Source: Pseudomonas chlororaphis subsp. aurantiaca (GTDB taxonomy: Bacteria; Pseudomonadota; Gammaproteobacteria; Pseudomonadales; Pseudomonadaceae). Taken from it: a stretch of 64,000 bases of DNA. The translations under genes were made by a program, and so were the position numbers. The stretch spans positions 248,001-312,000 of the forward strand of contig NZ_CP059162.1 of NCBI RefSeq assembly GCF_013466605.1. Direction: 5' to 3'. The notes beneath the pieces are model-generated. The model saw only the letters and a program-made list of their open reading frames with translations, was not told the DNA's origin and did not search any database. Positions 20,134 to 29,945 of the stretch are shown one piece after another. The first letter of the stretch is position 1. The number at the start of each line of letters is the position of its first letter.

Positions 20134-22503
20134 ATGAGCCCGTTGAACCTTGTCTCCCCCACTTCGCCCCGACGGCTCAAGCGCCTGCCGCTGGCCCTGC
20201 TGCTGGCCGGTAGCGCCGGCTGGTCCCACGGCTATGCCGCCGACGCCGAAACGCCCGCCGAGGCCCCGGCCAAGGCCAATGCCGCCCGGCCCGCCGCCAG
20301 CGGCCAGCTGGAAACCGTGACCGTGACCGCGCGGCGTCGCGAGGAGAGCGCCCAGGACGTACCGACGCCGATGAGCGTGATCGGTGGCCAGGCCCTGGAG
20401 AGCCAGCGGGTCTATCGCATCCAGGATCTGCAGCAGCTGGTGCCGAGCGTCAACGTCGCCTACATGCACGCGCGCCAGTCCAGCGTGTCGATCCGCGGCC
20501 TGGGCAACAACCCGGCCAGCGATGGCCTGGAAGGCAGCGTCGGGCTGTACATCGACAACGTCTACCTGGGACGGCCGGGCATGGCGGTGTTCGACCTGAT
20601 GGACATCGAGCAGCTGGAAGTGCTGCGCGGTCCCCAGGGCACGCTGTTCGGCAAGAACACCACCGCCGGGGTGATCAACATCAGCACCCGCGCACCGAGC
20701 TTCACCCCCGAGCGGAGCATCGAGACCTCGGTGGGCGAGGACGGCTACTTCCAGACCAAGGGCACTATTTCCGGGCCGCTGAACGACGAGCTGGCCGGGC
20801 GTTTTTCGGCCTATCGCACCCGCAGCGACGGCGATATCAAGAACGAACACGACGGCCATGACCTCAACGGCGGCTCGCGCCAGGGCTTCCGTGGCCAGTT
20901 GCTGTTCAAGCCCAACGAGAACTTCAACCTGCGCTGGATCGGCGACTACAACGAAGAGGATTCCAGCGCCGGCACCCGGGTGCTGTACAGCACCGGGCCG
21001 ACCATCAATGGCGTCAACCAGTATCAGTCGCGGGCCACCGCGGCCGGCGCCACCCTGGTCGACGGCACACACCGCAAGGTCAACCTGGACAACGACCAGC
21101 ATGTCACGGTGTTCCAGGGCGGCACCTCGCTGGAGGCCAACTGGACCCTGCCCAGCGACTTCACCCTGACCTCGGTCAGCTCCTACCGCTGGTGGGATTT
21201 CACCCCGCGCAACGACGACGGCCTCAATGTGCCGGCCAGCTACAACGCCGGGGTTTCGGTGGAGGATAAGCAGTGGTCCCAGGAGTTCCGCCTGGCGTCA
21301 CCGACCGGCGGTTTCTTCGATTACGTGCTCGGCGCCTACTACTTCGGCTCCGACCTCGATAACAGATCCTTCGCCTATTACGGACCCAAGGCGGACATCT
21401 GGAACGGCACGCCCACCGGCGCCCTGAACAACGTCACCAGCATCGGCAACGGGCATATCCGCACCGACAGCTTTGCGCTGTTCGCCCAGGGCACCTGGCA
21501 CCTCACCGAGCGCCTGGATTTCACCGCCGGCCTGCGCGGTACCTATGAAGAGAAAAGCGCCTGGGTGACCCGTAACGCGCCAGTGGGTGGCGCCGCAGTG
21601 ACCGGTGCCGCGGCCACCGCGCGGCGCGGGCGGGCCGGGGCCTACGACTCCGGCGACCTCAACCAGTACAGCACCAGCCCCTCGGGCCTGCTCAACCTCA
21701 GCTACCGCTTCACCGATGATTTGCTGGGCTACGCCACCCTGTCCCACGGCGAGAAGTCCGGCGGGGTCAACCTCGCGGTCGGCTCGGCGCCCACTGCTGG
21801 CGCCGACTCGCTGCTGATCGGCACCGAGCGCGCCAACAACGCCGAGCTGGGCTTCAAGAGCACCCTGTGGGACAAGCGCCTGCAACTCAACGCCAACCTG
21901 TTCTGGACCCAGGTCAACGGCTACCAGACCAACGCCTACGACGCCAACAACCGTGTGCAATACCTGACCAACGCCGGCTCGGTGCGCTCACGGGGCGTGG
22001 AAATCGAAAGCACGCTGGTCCCCATCCGTGGCCTGACCCTCAACCTCAACGGCTCCTACAACGACGTGCGTTACCTGTCCTACAAGGACGCGCCATGCCC
22101 GCCCGAAGTCAGCCTGCGCCCGGGCGCCCCGGCCTCCTGCGACCTCAGCGGGCACCAGGTGGTCGGCGCCTCGAAATGGATCGGCAACGCCAACGGCGAA
22201 TACAAATGGAACCTGGACAACGGCCTCGAACCCTACGTCACCGGCAGCTACGCCTTCCGCTCCAAAGCCGTCGGCACCGTCGAGGATTCCGACTACGGCC
22301 AGATCCCCAGCTACGCGGTGGTCAACCTCTCCACCGGCCTGCGTGGCAACTACGAGCAGGGACAGTGGGACGTGTCGCTGTGGCTGAAAAACGCCTTCGA
22401 CAAGACCTACTACACCACGCTGTGGTCGGGCGGGAATGGCGGCTATGAAGGTCTGCTCGGCACGCCACGGACCCTTGGCGTGACCGGCCGCTACGACTTC
22501 TAA
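20134..22503 (+). CDS. TonB-dependent outer-membrane receptor
   Basis: 789 residues. Signal peptide (LPLALLLAGSAGWSHGYAAD), TonB-box-like ETVTVTARRREESAQ, plug domain (RIQDLQQLVPSVNVAYMHAR; LRGPQGTLFGKNTTAGVINI), then a 22-strand-type barrel ending in the aromatic terminus GRYDF. AGGAG precedes the ATG. The plug type is common among receptors for non-siderophore substrates. Position beside sulfatases and a divergent LysR suggests uptake of a sulfur ester, which is inference. Energy would come from a TonB-ExbBD system such as that at 52.8 kb. Confidence 0.9.
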   Translation: MSPLNLVSPTSPRRLKRLPLALLLAGSAGWSHGYAADAETPAEAPAKANAARPAASGQLETVTVTARRREESAQDVPTPMSVIGGQALESQRVYRIQDLQQLVPSVNVAYMHARQSSVSIRGLGNNPASDGLEGSVGLYIDNVYLGRPGMAVFDLMDIEQLEVLRGPQGTLFGKNTTAGVINISTRAPSFTPERSIETSVGEDGYFQTKGTISGPLNDELAGRFSAYRTRSDGDIKNEHDGHDLNGGSRQGFRGQLLFKPNENFNLRWIGDYNEEDSSAGTRVLYSTGPTINGVNQYQSRATAAGATLVDGTHRKVNLDNDQHVTVFQGGTSLEANWTLPSDFTLTSVSSYRWWDFTPRNDDGLNVPASYNAGVSVEDKQWSQEFRLASPTGGFFDYVLGAYYFGSDLDNRSFAYYGPKADIWNGTPTGALNNVTSIGNGHIRTDSFALFAQGTWHLTERLDFTAGLRGTYEEKSAWVTRNAPVGGAAVTGAAATARRGRAGAYDSGDLNQYSTSPSGLLNLSYRFTDDLLGYATLSHGEKSGGVNLAVGSAPTAGADSLLIGTERANNAELGFKSTLWDKRLQLNANLFWTQVNGYQTNAYDANNRVQYLTNAGSVRSRGVEIESTLVPIRGLTLNLNGSYNDVRYLSYKDAPCPPEVSLRPGAPASCDLSGHQVVGASKWIGNANGEYKWNLDNGLEPYVTGSYAFRSKAVGTVEDSDYGQIPSYAVVNLSTGLRGNYEQGQWDVSLWLKNAFDKTYYTTLWSGGNGGYEGLLGTPRTLGVTGRYDF

Positions 22504-22516
22504 CCGGATAACCCGT

Positions 22517-22546
22517 GCTTCTGCAGGAGCGAGGCTTGCCCGCGAT
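22517..22546. repeat. Single REP half-site, family B
   Basis: GCTTCTGCAGGAGCGAGGCTTGCCCGCGAT without an inverted partner, 13 bases after the receptor stop. Confidence 0.55.
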
Positions 22547-22590
22547 GCAGGCGCCGCGGTGTGCCAGGGCTGACGCTATCGCGAGCCATC

Positions 22591-22747
22591 GAGCGTCTAC
22601 CGGCCGCTCCTACAAGAAGTCGGTTCATTTGCTTTCAAGCAGGGTGACTCTGTAATCGCGCTGTACTCAGTCGTGGAAGTTCGGGGGCGGCGGCCCCTGT
22701 TCCACCAGCAAGGTTCCACTGTGCCGTTCTGGCAATCCTCGTTTTGA
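22591..22747 (-). pseudogene. Remnant of the 3' end of the lipoprotein gene at 28635
   Basis: Read on the minus strand, SQNEDCQNGTVEP matches SQNDDCQDAKVEA of the intact lipoprotein. The DNA match, with frame breaks, continues through the stop region into the shared flank CCGGCCGCTCCTACA (about 22599-22613 versus 28615-28629). Both copies have the same orientation and flank the first rhs gene. The rest of 22504-22822 holds no gene that I can see. Confidence 0.6.
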
Positions 22748-22822
22748 GAGAATGTCTGCAGTAGAAACAACATCTGTTTTTGTTGTGTGGGTGTTGTCAC
22801 TGACGGGTGACTGAGTGTTTGG

Positions 22823-23173
22823 TTAACTAAGCTTCCAGCATTGAATATTCGCTTTTTTCATCAGTTGGCTGATTAACTGCTCTGATATATCAATTTCTGG
22901 ATGATCTGAGTCATCGTCTACAGGGGTGACAAGTAAGTTGAACTCATCAGAGGGGGCGTCGCGTAGATCATCCTCAGGGAGTGGAGTTCCTAACAGTGCA
23001 TATTTAAGATTTGGTGTACTGGCTAGAAAAGCGGGGAACTCCTCATACATGCCTTCTTTGTCTTTCTCAAAGGTGACGCCGAGAATATCACCGATGACAG
23101 TGGCCGTATTTTCCAGTGAACCGACTGGGGTTAAACCAATATCTGCAAACTCTCTATAGACTACGGTTTTCAT
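22823..23173 (-). CDS. Immunity protein for the rhs toxin at 23154
   Basis: 116 residues starting MKTVVYREFADIGLTPVGS (start 23173, AAGGA upstream). Its start overlaps the toxin's 3' end by 20 bases, the usual coupling of polymorphic toxin and immunity. Acidic (DDDSDHPEIDISEQ), soluble, no signal peptide, so it would act in the cytoplasm. A paralogue with about 70 percent apparent identity is at 33195, also preceded by the tail of the same toxin type. Family not recognised; the function is inferred from position. Confidence 0.75.
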   Translation of the reverse strand: MKTVVYREFADIGLTPVGSLENTATVIGDILGVTFEKDKEGMYEEFPAFLASTPNLKYALLGTPLPEDDLRDAPSDEFNLLVTPVDDDSDHPEIDISEQLISQLMKKANIQCWKLS

Positions 23174-26100
23174 GCTGTTTTCCTTGCTTAATAAAAAATA
23201 ATTGAAAGTCGCCTTTTTCCTGGAGTCTTTCAATTTCCTTGTGAGTGAATATACGGAAGGTAAAACGTTCATCTCTAAGTCCAGAGAACTCTAAACGCTG
23301 TCTTAGGGCTTTATCAATTTCTTTTTGGATTTCTGAAACTTTGACAATACGATTGCCACTTCTAAATGGGTGCCGTTTAGCAAAGTTTGCAGCAAGCTCG
23401 TCACTCACTATGAAGGCATCAACATCAAAGTCTGATGGGTTAAATGGGGCATTAAATTTATGTGGCCCCTTTCTTCCTCGAGCCAAACTACCACGGAACC
23501 CAACTAATGAGTATCCATCAAGCTGGTTTATTGCTTTTATATGAGGTTGAACAACGTCCGCTAAAGCCTCAATTATTTCCGCACGTTTGCCGTTCAGCGT
23601 GGAAGATAGGGGGATGACTTTACCTACGAGGCCCGGGAGGACTTTTTTGGTTGTGAACCCTGTTAAACTCATCAACCCCAATGGATCCACCCATCCCGTA
23701 GGGCTAGGTACGTATTGATAGCTATTAAGCCCCCCCGCCAGCTTGATCGGATCCGGTGTTAAAAAGCGGCCGATACCCGGGTTGTAGTAACGATGCCGGT
23801 TGTAGTGCAGCCCGGTTTCCGCATCGAAGTACTGCCCCTGGAACCGTAACGGATTGTCGATTTCCTCAATGTCCAGCACAGCCAGGTTGCCATAGGCCCG
23901 ATACCTGGCCGACCACATGATTTCCCCGCTGTAGTCCGTCAGTTCCTGTGGCGTGCCGAGGTGGTCGAGTTGGTAGTAAAAGGGTTCGGCCTTGAGTGGG
24001 CCTTCGCCGTCGAGCATGGCCAACGGGCGGAAGGTGTCAGGTTCATAGAGGTAGCTGCGGTAGCGATTTTCGGCGCTTTCGGCGATCAGCCGTTCGCCTT
24101 GCCACAAGAATTCAGTGGTGCGGCCGTCGACCGTTTTGGCGATGCGCCGGCCAAAGGCATCGTACTGGTAGGTCGCGGTACTGCCCCCGGGGAGGCTGAC
24201 ACCGATCAGCCGATGCTGGCAGTCGTAGCGGTATTCGGTGATCAGTTTCTGTCCGGTGCCGCGCCGTTCGCGGCTGAGGTTGCCAAAGGCGTCATAGTCG
24301 AAGTGCCTATCGCCCTGCATCAGCAGGCGGTTGCCTTTGATATTGGCTTGATCGGTGACGGGGTGATCGCCGCCGCCCAGTAGGTTGCCGGCGGGATCGT
24401 GGGCGAAGCTTTCCGGGGTGTTGCCGCGTACGTGAATCAGACGGTCGAGCGGGTCGTACTGGTAACGGTGCTTGCCTTTGCGGCTGTCATCGATGCCTGC
24501 GAGGTTGCCGTTGGCGTCGTAGGAATAGCGGCGTTTCAACAAGTTTTGGTTTTGCTGGCTGACGTTATGGGCCAGCAGGCGCCCCTGGTCGTCGTACTGG
24601 TAGTGGCTGAGCAGCAGCCCTTGCTGGCGTTGCTGTTCAAGGCCGGCGCTGTACTGGTGACGGGTCAGGCGTGAGCCGTTGAGGTCGATGCCGCTCAGTT
24701 GGCCCCCAGGTTGGTAGTGGTAGTCGAGCCGGCTGCCGTCCGGCAGGCGGTAGCGGCTGAGCTGGCCCAGCGTGTCGTACTGGTAGCGCAGGGTGCCCCA
24801 GCCCTGGTGTTCGGCGATCAGCCGGTCCTGCAGGTCGTATTCGTAGGCCAGCGGCCAGTGACCGTCGTCGACCCCGACCAGGCGGCCCAGGGTGTCATAG
24901 CTGTAGTGAACCTTTTCGCCGTCGGCCAGGGTTTTCACCAGCAGCCGGCCGGCGGCGTCGCGTTGGTACTCGGTGACCAGCTCGCTGCCGTCGTCGCCGA
25001 ATTCGGTTTTCTTCAGCAGGTTGCCGTTGAGGTCATAGGCATAGGCGGTACGGCGCCCGTCGAAGCTGGTTTCCTGCTGGAGCAGGCCGTTGGGGTAGTA
25101 GTCCAGGCGATACTGCTCGCCGCGTTCATTTTCGATTTCGGTCAGCCACAGGCGAGCGCTGTCGTATCGATAATTGCGCTGGCTGCCATCGGCGTTGATG
25201 CGTCGACTGACCAGGTGCAGCCCGTCGGCGTATTCGTAGTGGGTGATGCGCCCCAGCTCATCGCGCTCGCCGGTGACTTTGCCGTAGGCGTTGTAGCTGA
25301 AGGCGCGGGTGGCGCCGCCGGGCAGTGTGATCAGGCTGAGGCGGTTGGCGGCGTCCCATTGGTACTGGGTGATGGCGCCGCGTTCATCCTGGCGGGTGAT
25401 CTGCCGGCCGAGGGCATCGTAGCGGTATTTACGCTGGCCACCGTCAGGCAACTGTTCTTCCAGCAGTTGGCCAAGATTGTTCCAGCCCAGCCGGTGTTGG
25501 CTCTCGTCGGGATAACGGATCTCCAGCAGGCGGCCCTGGCGATCGTAGCTGTAGCGGGTGGTGTGGCCGTCAGGGTCGGTCTGGCGGGTGATATCGCCTT
25601 GAGCGTTGTACTCATACGCCCAGCTTGCCTGGCCACAATGTATCTCGCTGACCAGCCCGTTTTCGTACTCGTAGGTGATGGGCTCGTCTTCAGGAGCAAT
25701 CACCGCGATCTGCTGGCCGGCCTCGTCGTAGTGGTATTCGGTGATGGCGCCCAGCGGGTCCTGTTCGGCAATCAACCGGCCCTTGTCGTCATAGGCCTTG
25801 AGGTGCTCGGCGCCGGTGGGGTCGACTTTGCGAATCAGCCGGGCCTGACCGTCATGGGTGTAGGTCTCTTCGCTCCCATCGGCATAGACGACCGTGACGC
25901 CGCCCTGGTCATCCCAGACGTAACGCTGGCTTACCTGGGCGAAGCTGGCCCAGTGTCGAACGCAGCGGGAGTGCTTGCCCTGGCGTTCCCATTCCCAATA
26001 GAAACTCGCCCCGCCCGCCAGTTGCCGCTCGAGAATGACGTGCTGCTCGTTATAGAGGTAATGCTCGGCTTCGCCTGCCGCGTTCCTGGCCTCCACCAAG

Positions 26101-27896
26101 CGATGTTGCGCATCGTAGCGGTAGCTGACCAGGGTCTTGAGCGTGCTCCAGCTGTCTTCCAGGGTGTCCGCGGGGAGGAACTGTTGGTAGTCGACGGCGA
26201 CGATATGGGTGCGGTCATAACGCAGTAGCAGGGCGCGGCCGGCGCCATTGTCGAGGCGTTTGATGCGGCCCTGGATATCACGGGTGATATGCAGGCGGTT
26301 GTCATAGGCATCGCTGATGGCGACCAGCGTCGCACCCTGACTGTTGTAGCGAAAGTGAAAGAGCTGCACTGTCTCGCCGGCCTGGCTCAGGATCAGCTCG
26401 GCGGGGTCGTCGCCGCGAAAGATCGCCGCCCGTGACAGCGTATTGGTAATGGCCGGGCATTGCTTGTCGGGTAGGGGAAAGGTAGTCGAGCGGTTTTCGT
26501 GGTCGGTCCAGACGACGCTGTCACCGTGGATTTCCAACCGTTGGGCGAGGGCGTGGCTCCAGCCATGGCCCAGGCCGCAGTCGATTTCGGCGGCACTGGT
26601 GCGATACAGGCGGGTCCACTTGAAGGGCAGCAAGCCATCCAGTTCGCCGTCGGTCAGCGTCAGCAGTTCTTCGCCGGTCACCATGGACACCGGGCAACCG
26701 TTGGTGCAGGTATTACTGGCGGCGTCGTTGATTTGCTGATCGGGTGTGGTGGCCGGGCTGGAAGCGTCGGGCAGCACTGACGGGCTGTTTAGTCGACTGT
26801 TGCGCTTGCCATCGAAGTAGAGTTTTACCAGGCCGTTCTTGGCCAGCGTCGTTACACCGCGTGCGGCTACGGTCGTGTATTGCGCCAGCTGCTCGATATA
26901 GGAATCGGTGGTTGCACAAACGGCGGCAAGAAAGTCATTCACCGCATTGAAGTCGCCTCTGGCGTTCAGTCGGCGGTTCAGGTAGCTATCCCCGAGCCCG
27001 CTGGACGCAATGTTCAGCACGACGGCCAGCACCATGTCGATCAAGGCCGAGATGATGTTGGAAGAGATCGTGAGGGCCGTCGTATGGGTGTACTGGGTGG
27101 GTGGCAGTGCGCTAAGCCAGATCGAGGCGCTGCGTACCAGCAGGAACAGGGCGGCTTCATCGCTGGCCAGTAGCATCGCCCGCTTCATGGCGTCGGGCCT
27201 GGTTTCTGCCAGCTTCGTCAGTGATTGCGCCTCATCTTCCAGCCGTATGGAATGCCCTTTGGGATCTTTCAGGATGTTGAGGATCCACCTGATTCGGCGC
27301 CAGACGCCGTTGATGGTTTCCCTGTCCCCGGCAAAGATTCCCATTTGTGCTGGGTGCAGCCATGTATAGACCGACTGTTTTGGCCACTGCGGTTTGAAGC
27401 CGGCCCACTCTTCACGTAGCCAGCTTTCCAGTGCGTTGCCAAGCTTGTCATAGACCTTAAACAGGGCATCGACGTCTGCCGGCGTCACGTCGTTGTGCAC
27501 GCGTATCTTGTAGTACTCGCCGGGTGTTCCCTGGAAACGTCCCTTGCCCTCTTCATCAAGCGTCAGCGTGGCCTGTGTAACTCCCAAGAGAGAAACCACC
27601 TCGACCTGGATGCCTCCAAGAGGAATGTCATAGGTCGATTTCAGTTTGCTCTCGATCAGCAGAGGTTCCTCGAGTGGGCATCGAGCAATGTAAAGGAGCG
27701 GACTTTCAAAGTCTGTTAGGCGGCTGCCGCTGTATCCGATCACGGCCTCCATGGCCAGCAGGGAAGGCCTGCTCCTTTTGAAGAGAAGGTCTTGCGAGGC
27801 TTGGGCATACCAGTCTCTGAGCTGCTCGTGATAACGCGTCAGGCTGTTCTTGAACGTATCCAGTTGCTGTTCGATTACGGCAATGCGATCCATCAC
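23154..27896 (-). CDS. Rhs polymorphic toxin with nucleotidyltransferase-like tip
   Basis: 1580 residues (GTG start, or ATG one codon on; GGAG upstream). N-terminal part to about 400 with hydrophobic segments near 250-320 and no PAAR motif; then CTNGCPVSMVTGEELLTLTDG and a long series of YD repeats forming the Rhs cocoon; core end PTGWVDPLGL, the self-cleavage region. The variable tip (last 172 residues) has GFRGSLARG followed by NPSDFDVDAFIV, the GS...D-x-D layout of the nucleotidyltransferase fold. The tip is probably the toxin, released in a neighbour cell after T6SS delivery. Target unknown. The immunity gene follows. Upstream is only a vgrG scrap, unlike the second rhs. Confidence 0.88.
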   Translation of the reverse strand: MMDRIAVIEQQLDTFKNSLTRYHEQLRDWYAQASQDLLFKRSRPSLLAMEAVIGYSGSRLTDFESPLLYIARCPLEEPLLIESKLKSTYDIPLGGIQVEVVSLLGVTQATLTLDEEGKGRFQGTPGEYYKIRVHNDVTPADVDALFKVYDKLGNALESWLREEWAGFKPQWPKQSVYTWLHPAQMGIFAGDRETINGVWRRIRWILNILKDPKGHSIRLEDEAQSLTKLAETRPDAMKRAMLLASDEAALFLLVRSASIWLSALPPTQYTHTTALTISSNIISALIDMVLAVVLNIASSGLGDSYLNRRLNARGDFNAVNDFLAAVCATTDSYIEQLAQYTTVAARGVTTLAKNGLVKLYFDGKRNSRLNSPSVLPDASSPATTPDQQINDAASNTCTNGCPVSMVTGEELLTLTDGELDGLLPFKWTRLYRTSAAEIDCGLGHGWSHALAQRLEIHGDSVVWTDHENRSTTFPLPDKQCPAITNTLSRAAIFRGDDPAELILSQAGETVQLFHFRYNSQGATLVAISDAYDNRLHITRDIQGRIKRLDNGAGRALLLRYDRTHIVAVDYQQFLPADTLEDSWSTLKTLVSYRYDAQHRLVEARNAAGEAEHYLYNEQHVILERQLAGGASFYWEWERQGKHSRCVRHWASFAQVSQRYVWDDQGGVTVVYADGSEETYTHDGQARLIRKVDPTGAEHLKAYDDKGRLIAEQDPLGAITEYHYDEAGQQIAVIAPEDEPITYEYENGLVSEIHCGQASWAYEYNAQGDITRQTDPDGHTTRYSYDRQGRLLEIRYPDESQHRLGWNNLGQLLEEQLPDGGQRKYRYDALGRQITRQDERGAITQYQWDAANRLSLITLPGGATRAFSYNAYGKVTGERDELGRITHYEYADGLHLVSRRINADGSQRNYRYDSARLWLTEIENERGEQYRLDYYPNGLLQQETSFDGRRTAYAYDLNGNLLKKTEFGDDGSELVTEYQRDAAGRLLVKTLADGEKVHYSYDTLGRLVGVDDGHWPLAYEYDLQDRLIAEHQGWGTLRYQYDTLGQLSRYRLPDGSRLDYHYQPGGQLSGIDLNGSRLTRHQYSAGLEQQRQQGLLLSHYQYDDQGRLLAHNVSQQNQNLLKRRYSYDANGNLAGIDDSRKGKHRYQYDPLDRLIHVRGNTPESFAHDPAGNLLGGGDHPVTDQANIKGNRLLMQGDRHFDYDAFGNLSRERRGTGQKLITEYRYDCQHRLIGVSLPGGSTATYQYDAFGRRIAKTVDGRTTEFLWQGERLIAESAENRYRSYLYEPDTFRPLAMLDGEGPLKAEPFYYQLDHLGTPQELTDYSGEIMWSARYRAYGNLAVLDIEEIDNPLRFQGQYFDAETGLHYNRHRYYNPGIGRFLTPDPIKLAGGLNSYQYVPSPTGWVDPLGLMSLTGFTTKKVLPGLVGKVIPLSSTLNGKRAEIIEALADVVQPHIKAINQLDGYSLVGFRGSLARGRKGPHKFNAPFNPSDFDVDAFIVSDELAANFAKRHPFRSGNRIVKVSEIQKEIDKALRQRLEFSGLRDERFTFRIFTHKEIERLQEKGDFQLFFIKQGKQHENRSL

Positions 27897-27948
27897 GTTG
27901 CTCCAGAGTCAGGGGGTCAGGCGGCATCTCATGCGGCACACCCGCAGG

Positions 27949-28013
27949 GCTTTCGATGGCGCTCCAGGGCGCGCCTGGCGAGGCGTCTGCCGCGCTCGCG
28001 GTCAAGCGGGGAA
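27949..28013 (-). pseudogene. vgrG fragment upstream of the first rhs
   Basis: The minus-strand reading LDRERGRRLARRALERHRK matches VDRERGKHLAKRALERHRS of the intact VgrG (46109-48151), with strong DNA identity to about 47315-47390. It shows that this rhs once sat behind a vgrG. The sequence just before the rhs start (TTGCTCCAGAGTCAGG) also matches the end of the DUF4123 gene at 45385-45405. Confidence 0.7.
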
Positions 28014-28634
28014 TCGGCAGAAGGCACAGCGCCCTGGGGCGACAGACACTGAAGGGAGGCCTTTGCAGGCGGGGTGACAAGCCAGGTTGACGACCTGCGA
28101 CCGCTGCTGTGAGCCGGCGGGTGCAGGGGCAACGGGTGCCTTTGCCGGGCGTGAGGGTTCGCCAGAGGGTCTGTAAGCCAGGCAACGCAAGCCCGGCGGG
28201 ATGCCTTGAACATTCCTTGTCCCTCGCGCAATGCCACGCAAACTCCTACACCGTAATGCATTAACCGCGTGTGGCGATCGGTGGTATCGCCTTGACTCGA
28301 GATCGCAGCCTGATCAAGACCGGTCAGCGCCAGGGACCTGCAGGAGTCGGGTGGCGGCGCACCCTGGGGATTGGCCATTTCCCGGCGGCACAAATGCCCG
28401 GTACCGAACATCGCGATGGTCTGGCGAAAGAGAGTGTAGTCGTGTTTTTACGCGCTAGTGGCAGAGCGGCATCAGGACTGGATCAGAGGTGATCCAGGCC
28501 CCTGCCGGCCGCCTGGGTCTGCAGCAGCCAGGCCATCAAATGGGGGCACAGGTCGAGCCGCGCAGCCGTCCCGTTTGCGCCTGGCCTGACGCAGTGCGGT
28601 CAACCGAGCGTCGACCGGCCGCTCCTACAGACGG
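28014..28634. other. Non-coding stretch, possibly decayed
   Basis: GC-rich with no convincing gene on either strand. Short open frames lack ribosome sites or family features. It is probably debris of the vgrG region ending in the flank shared with 22590-22613. Confidence 0.4.
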
Positions 28635-29303
28635 TTACTTGCAGCTGTAACCATCCGGCATGGTCACCGTGTAATTGCGCTGTACACGGTCGCGGAAATC
28701 CAGGTTCTGCAAACCCTGTTCAACGACAAAGGCTTCGACCTTGGCGTCCTGGCAATCGTCGTTCTGCGACGACACCCGCAGCAGATAGACCGCCCGTTTG
28801 CTGGCCTCGTCCCTGGCCGTCACGGTAAAGGTGGTCAGCCTGGCGTAGCCGGTCCGCTCCGAAGTGCCCACCGGGCCATAACTGGTGTTGGGCGTACTGG
28901 TGCAGACCAGCTTGTCCTTTTTCTTGCCATCCTTGCACACCGTGGAAGTGCTGGTCGGGACCTGCCCATACTCAGTGGCGGTATAGCGATAAGTCACCCG
29001 CTTGCTCTCGATATCCAGCGTCACCGTCATCTTGATCGGCGCATGTTTCTTCGGCAGCGTCGCCTCGGTGAACACCTCCCGGAACCCTTGGTCCTTCATG
29101 GCATTGACCATGTCGCGCAGGTAATACCGGGCATTCAGCGAACTCTCATCATTCCCCGTCGTAACCGTCACCAACACCGGCGCCTGCCGATCAAATGGAT
29201 AGTCCGGATCCGGCGTGCCATTGAGCGCCACGTCGAGCTTGGTGGCGCAGCCAGTCAGCAGAATGGAAAGCAGGAACAGCGGGTAAAGCATGTATCGAGT
29301 CAT
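28635..29303 (-). CDS. Putative outer-membrane lipoprotein
   Basis: 222 residues. Type II signal with lipobox LLTGC (cysteine about residue 19). The mature part is beta-rich (APVLVTVTTGNDES; IKMTVTLDIESKRVTYRYTATEYG) with paired cysteines near the C-terminus (DDCQD, GYSCK). No family recognised with confidence. The preceding 250 bases hold no clear gene. Its 3' end is duplicated as a remnant at 22591, on the other side of the first rhs, so the gene was involved in a rearrangement with the toxin cassette. Confidence 0.75.
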   Translation of the reverse strand: MTRYMLYPLFLLSILLTGCATKLDVALNGTPDPDYPFDRQAPVLVTVTTGNDESSLNARYYLRDMVNAMKDQGFREVFTEATLPKKHAPIKMTVTLDIESKRVTYRYTATEYGQVPTSTSTVCKDGKKKDKLVCTSTPNTSYGPVGTSERTGYARLTTFTVTARDEASKRAVYLLRVSSQNDDCQDAKVEAFVVEQGLQNLDFRDRVQRNYTVTMPDGYSCK

Positions 29304-29554
29304 GGGATCTTCGTTGTGCAGCGGTGGATGGGATAGGGATTAGACGGATGACAGCGGGAATAAACAAATGCGGGGCGGGGAGAGCAGTAGGTTCGACAGT
29401 TTTTTCGTAGTGAAAGACGGCTTGGCTTGTGAGCGGAATTCCCGTCGAGCATGGGCAGCGGGTGAAGCATGAGCAGTGTGCAGAGGCAGCTAGGTAGTGT
29501 TCCCGTCAGTCTCAGCATCCCTGTCATCGCCGCGAGTTTGATGTTGGCTACTGA

Positions 29555-29917
29555 TTAATCTTCCGTTGAAAATTTTGCTTTCAGTATTTCGCATTTTAGC
29601 AAAATGCTTTCACGGTCTGACATGGCGTTATTGTCGCACCAGTTGCTGATGGCGGAGACTCCGTCAGAAAATGAAAGCACTACATGCTCGCCCATGAACT
29701 CGAATGCTATTCCTTCTTTCAGGTATTCGGGGATGTTTTCAAGGTCTTCATCAGTGCTGATAAAGACTCCAGACATTTCTATACCGAAACCTTCTGAGGC
29801 TATGAGCTTGTCCAAGGCTATCGGTAGAAAGCTTGAATTGTTCAGGGAGGAAGAGTCTTTAAGGTCGAGCAAGCAGTTGTGGATAATACTTTTTTGTTTG
29901 AGTGTCAGTGAGTTCAT
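29555..29917 (-). CDS. Small hypothetical protein, possible immunity
   Basis: About 120 residues from MNSLTLKQKSIIHNCLLDL (29917). A longer reading overlaps the upstream gene in another frame and is unlikely. Acidic (STDEDLENIPEYLKEG), no signal peptide, AT-rich codons unlike the flanking core genes. It follows a DUF1963-like gene by 28 bases and probably shares its transcript. Placed in a row of immunity genes, so immunity is the best guess; the start is uncertain. Confidence 0.5.
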   Translation of the reverse strand: MNSLTLKQKSIIHNCLLDLKDSSSLNNSSFLPIALDKLIASEGFGIEMSGVFISTDEDLENIPEYLKEGIAFEFMGEHVVLSFSDGVSAISNWCDNNAMSDRESILLKCEILKAKFSTED

Positions 29918-29945
29918 TGGTCTGTATGACTGGTTGAGTTTTATA

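Noticed and set aside
24699..26228. Long plus-strand open frame opposite the first rhs
   Set aside because: Mirror of the YD-repeat codon pattern: low-complexity Val/Ala/Gly/Gln sequence with no ribosome site. Equivalent frames at 38019-39296 and 41678-42940 are rejected for the same reason.
27706..28185. Minus-strand frame overlapping the rhs start
   Set aside because: It reads the rhs 5' end in another frame, then non-coding DNA; no features.
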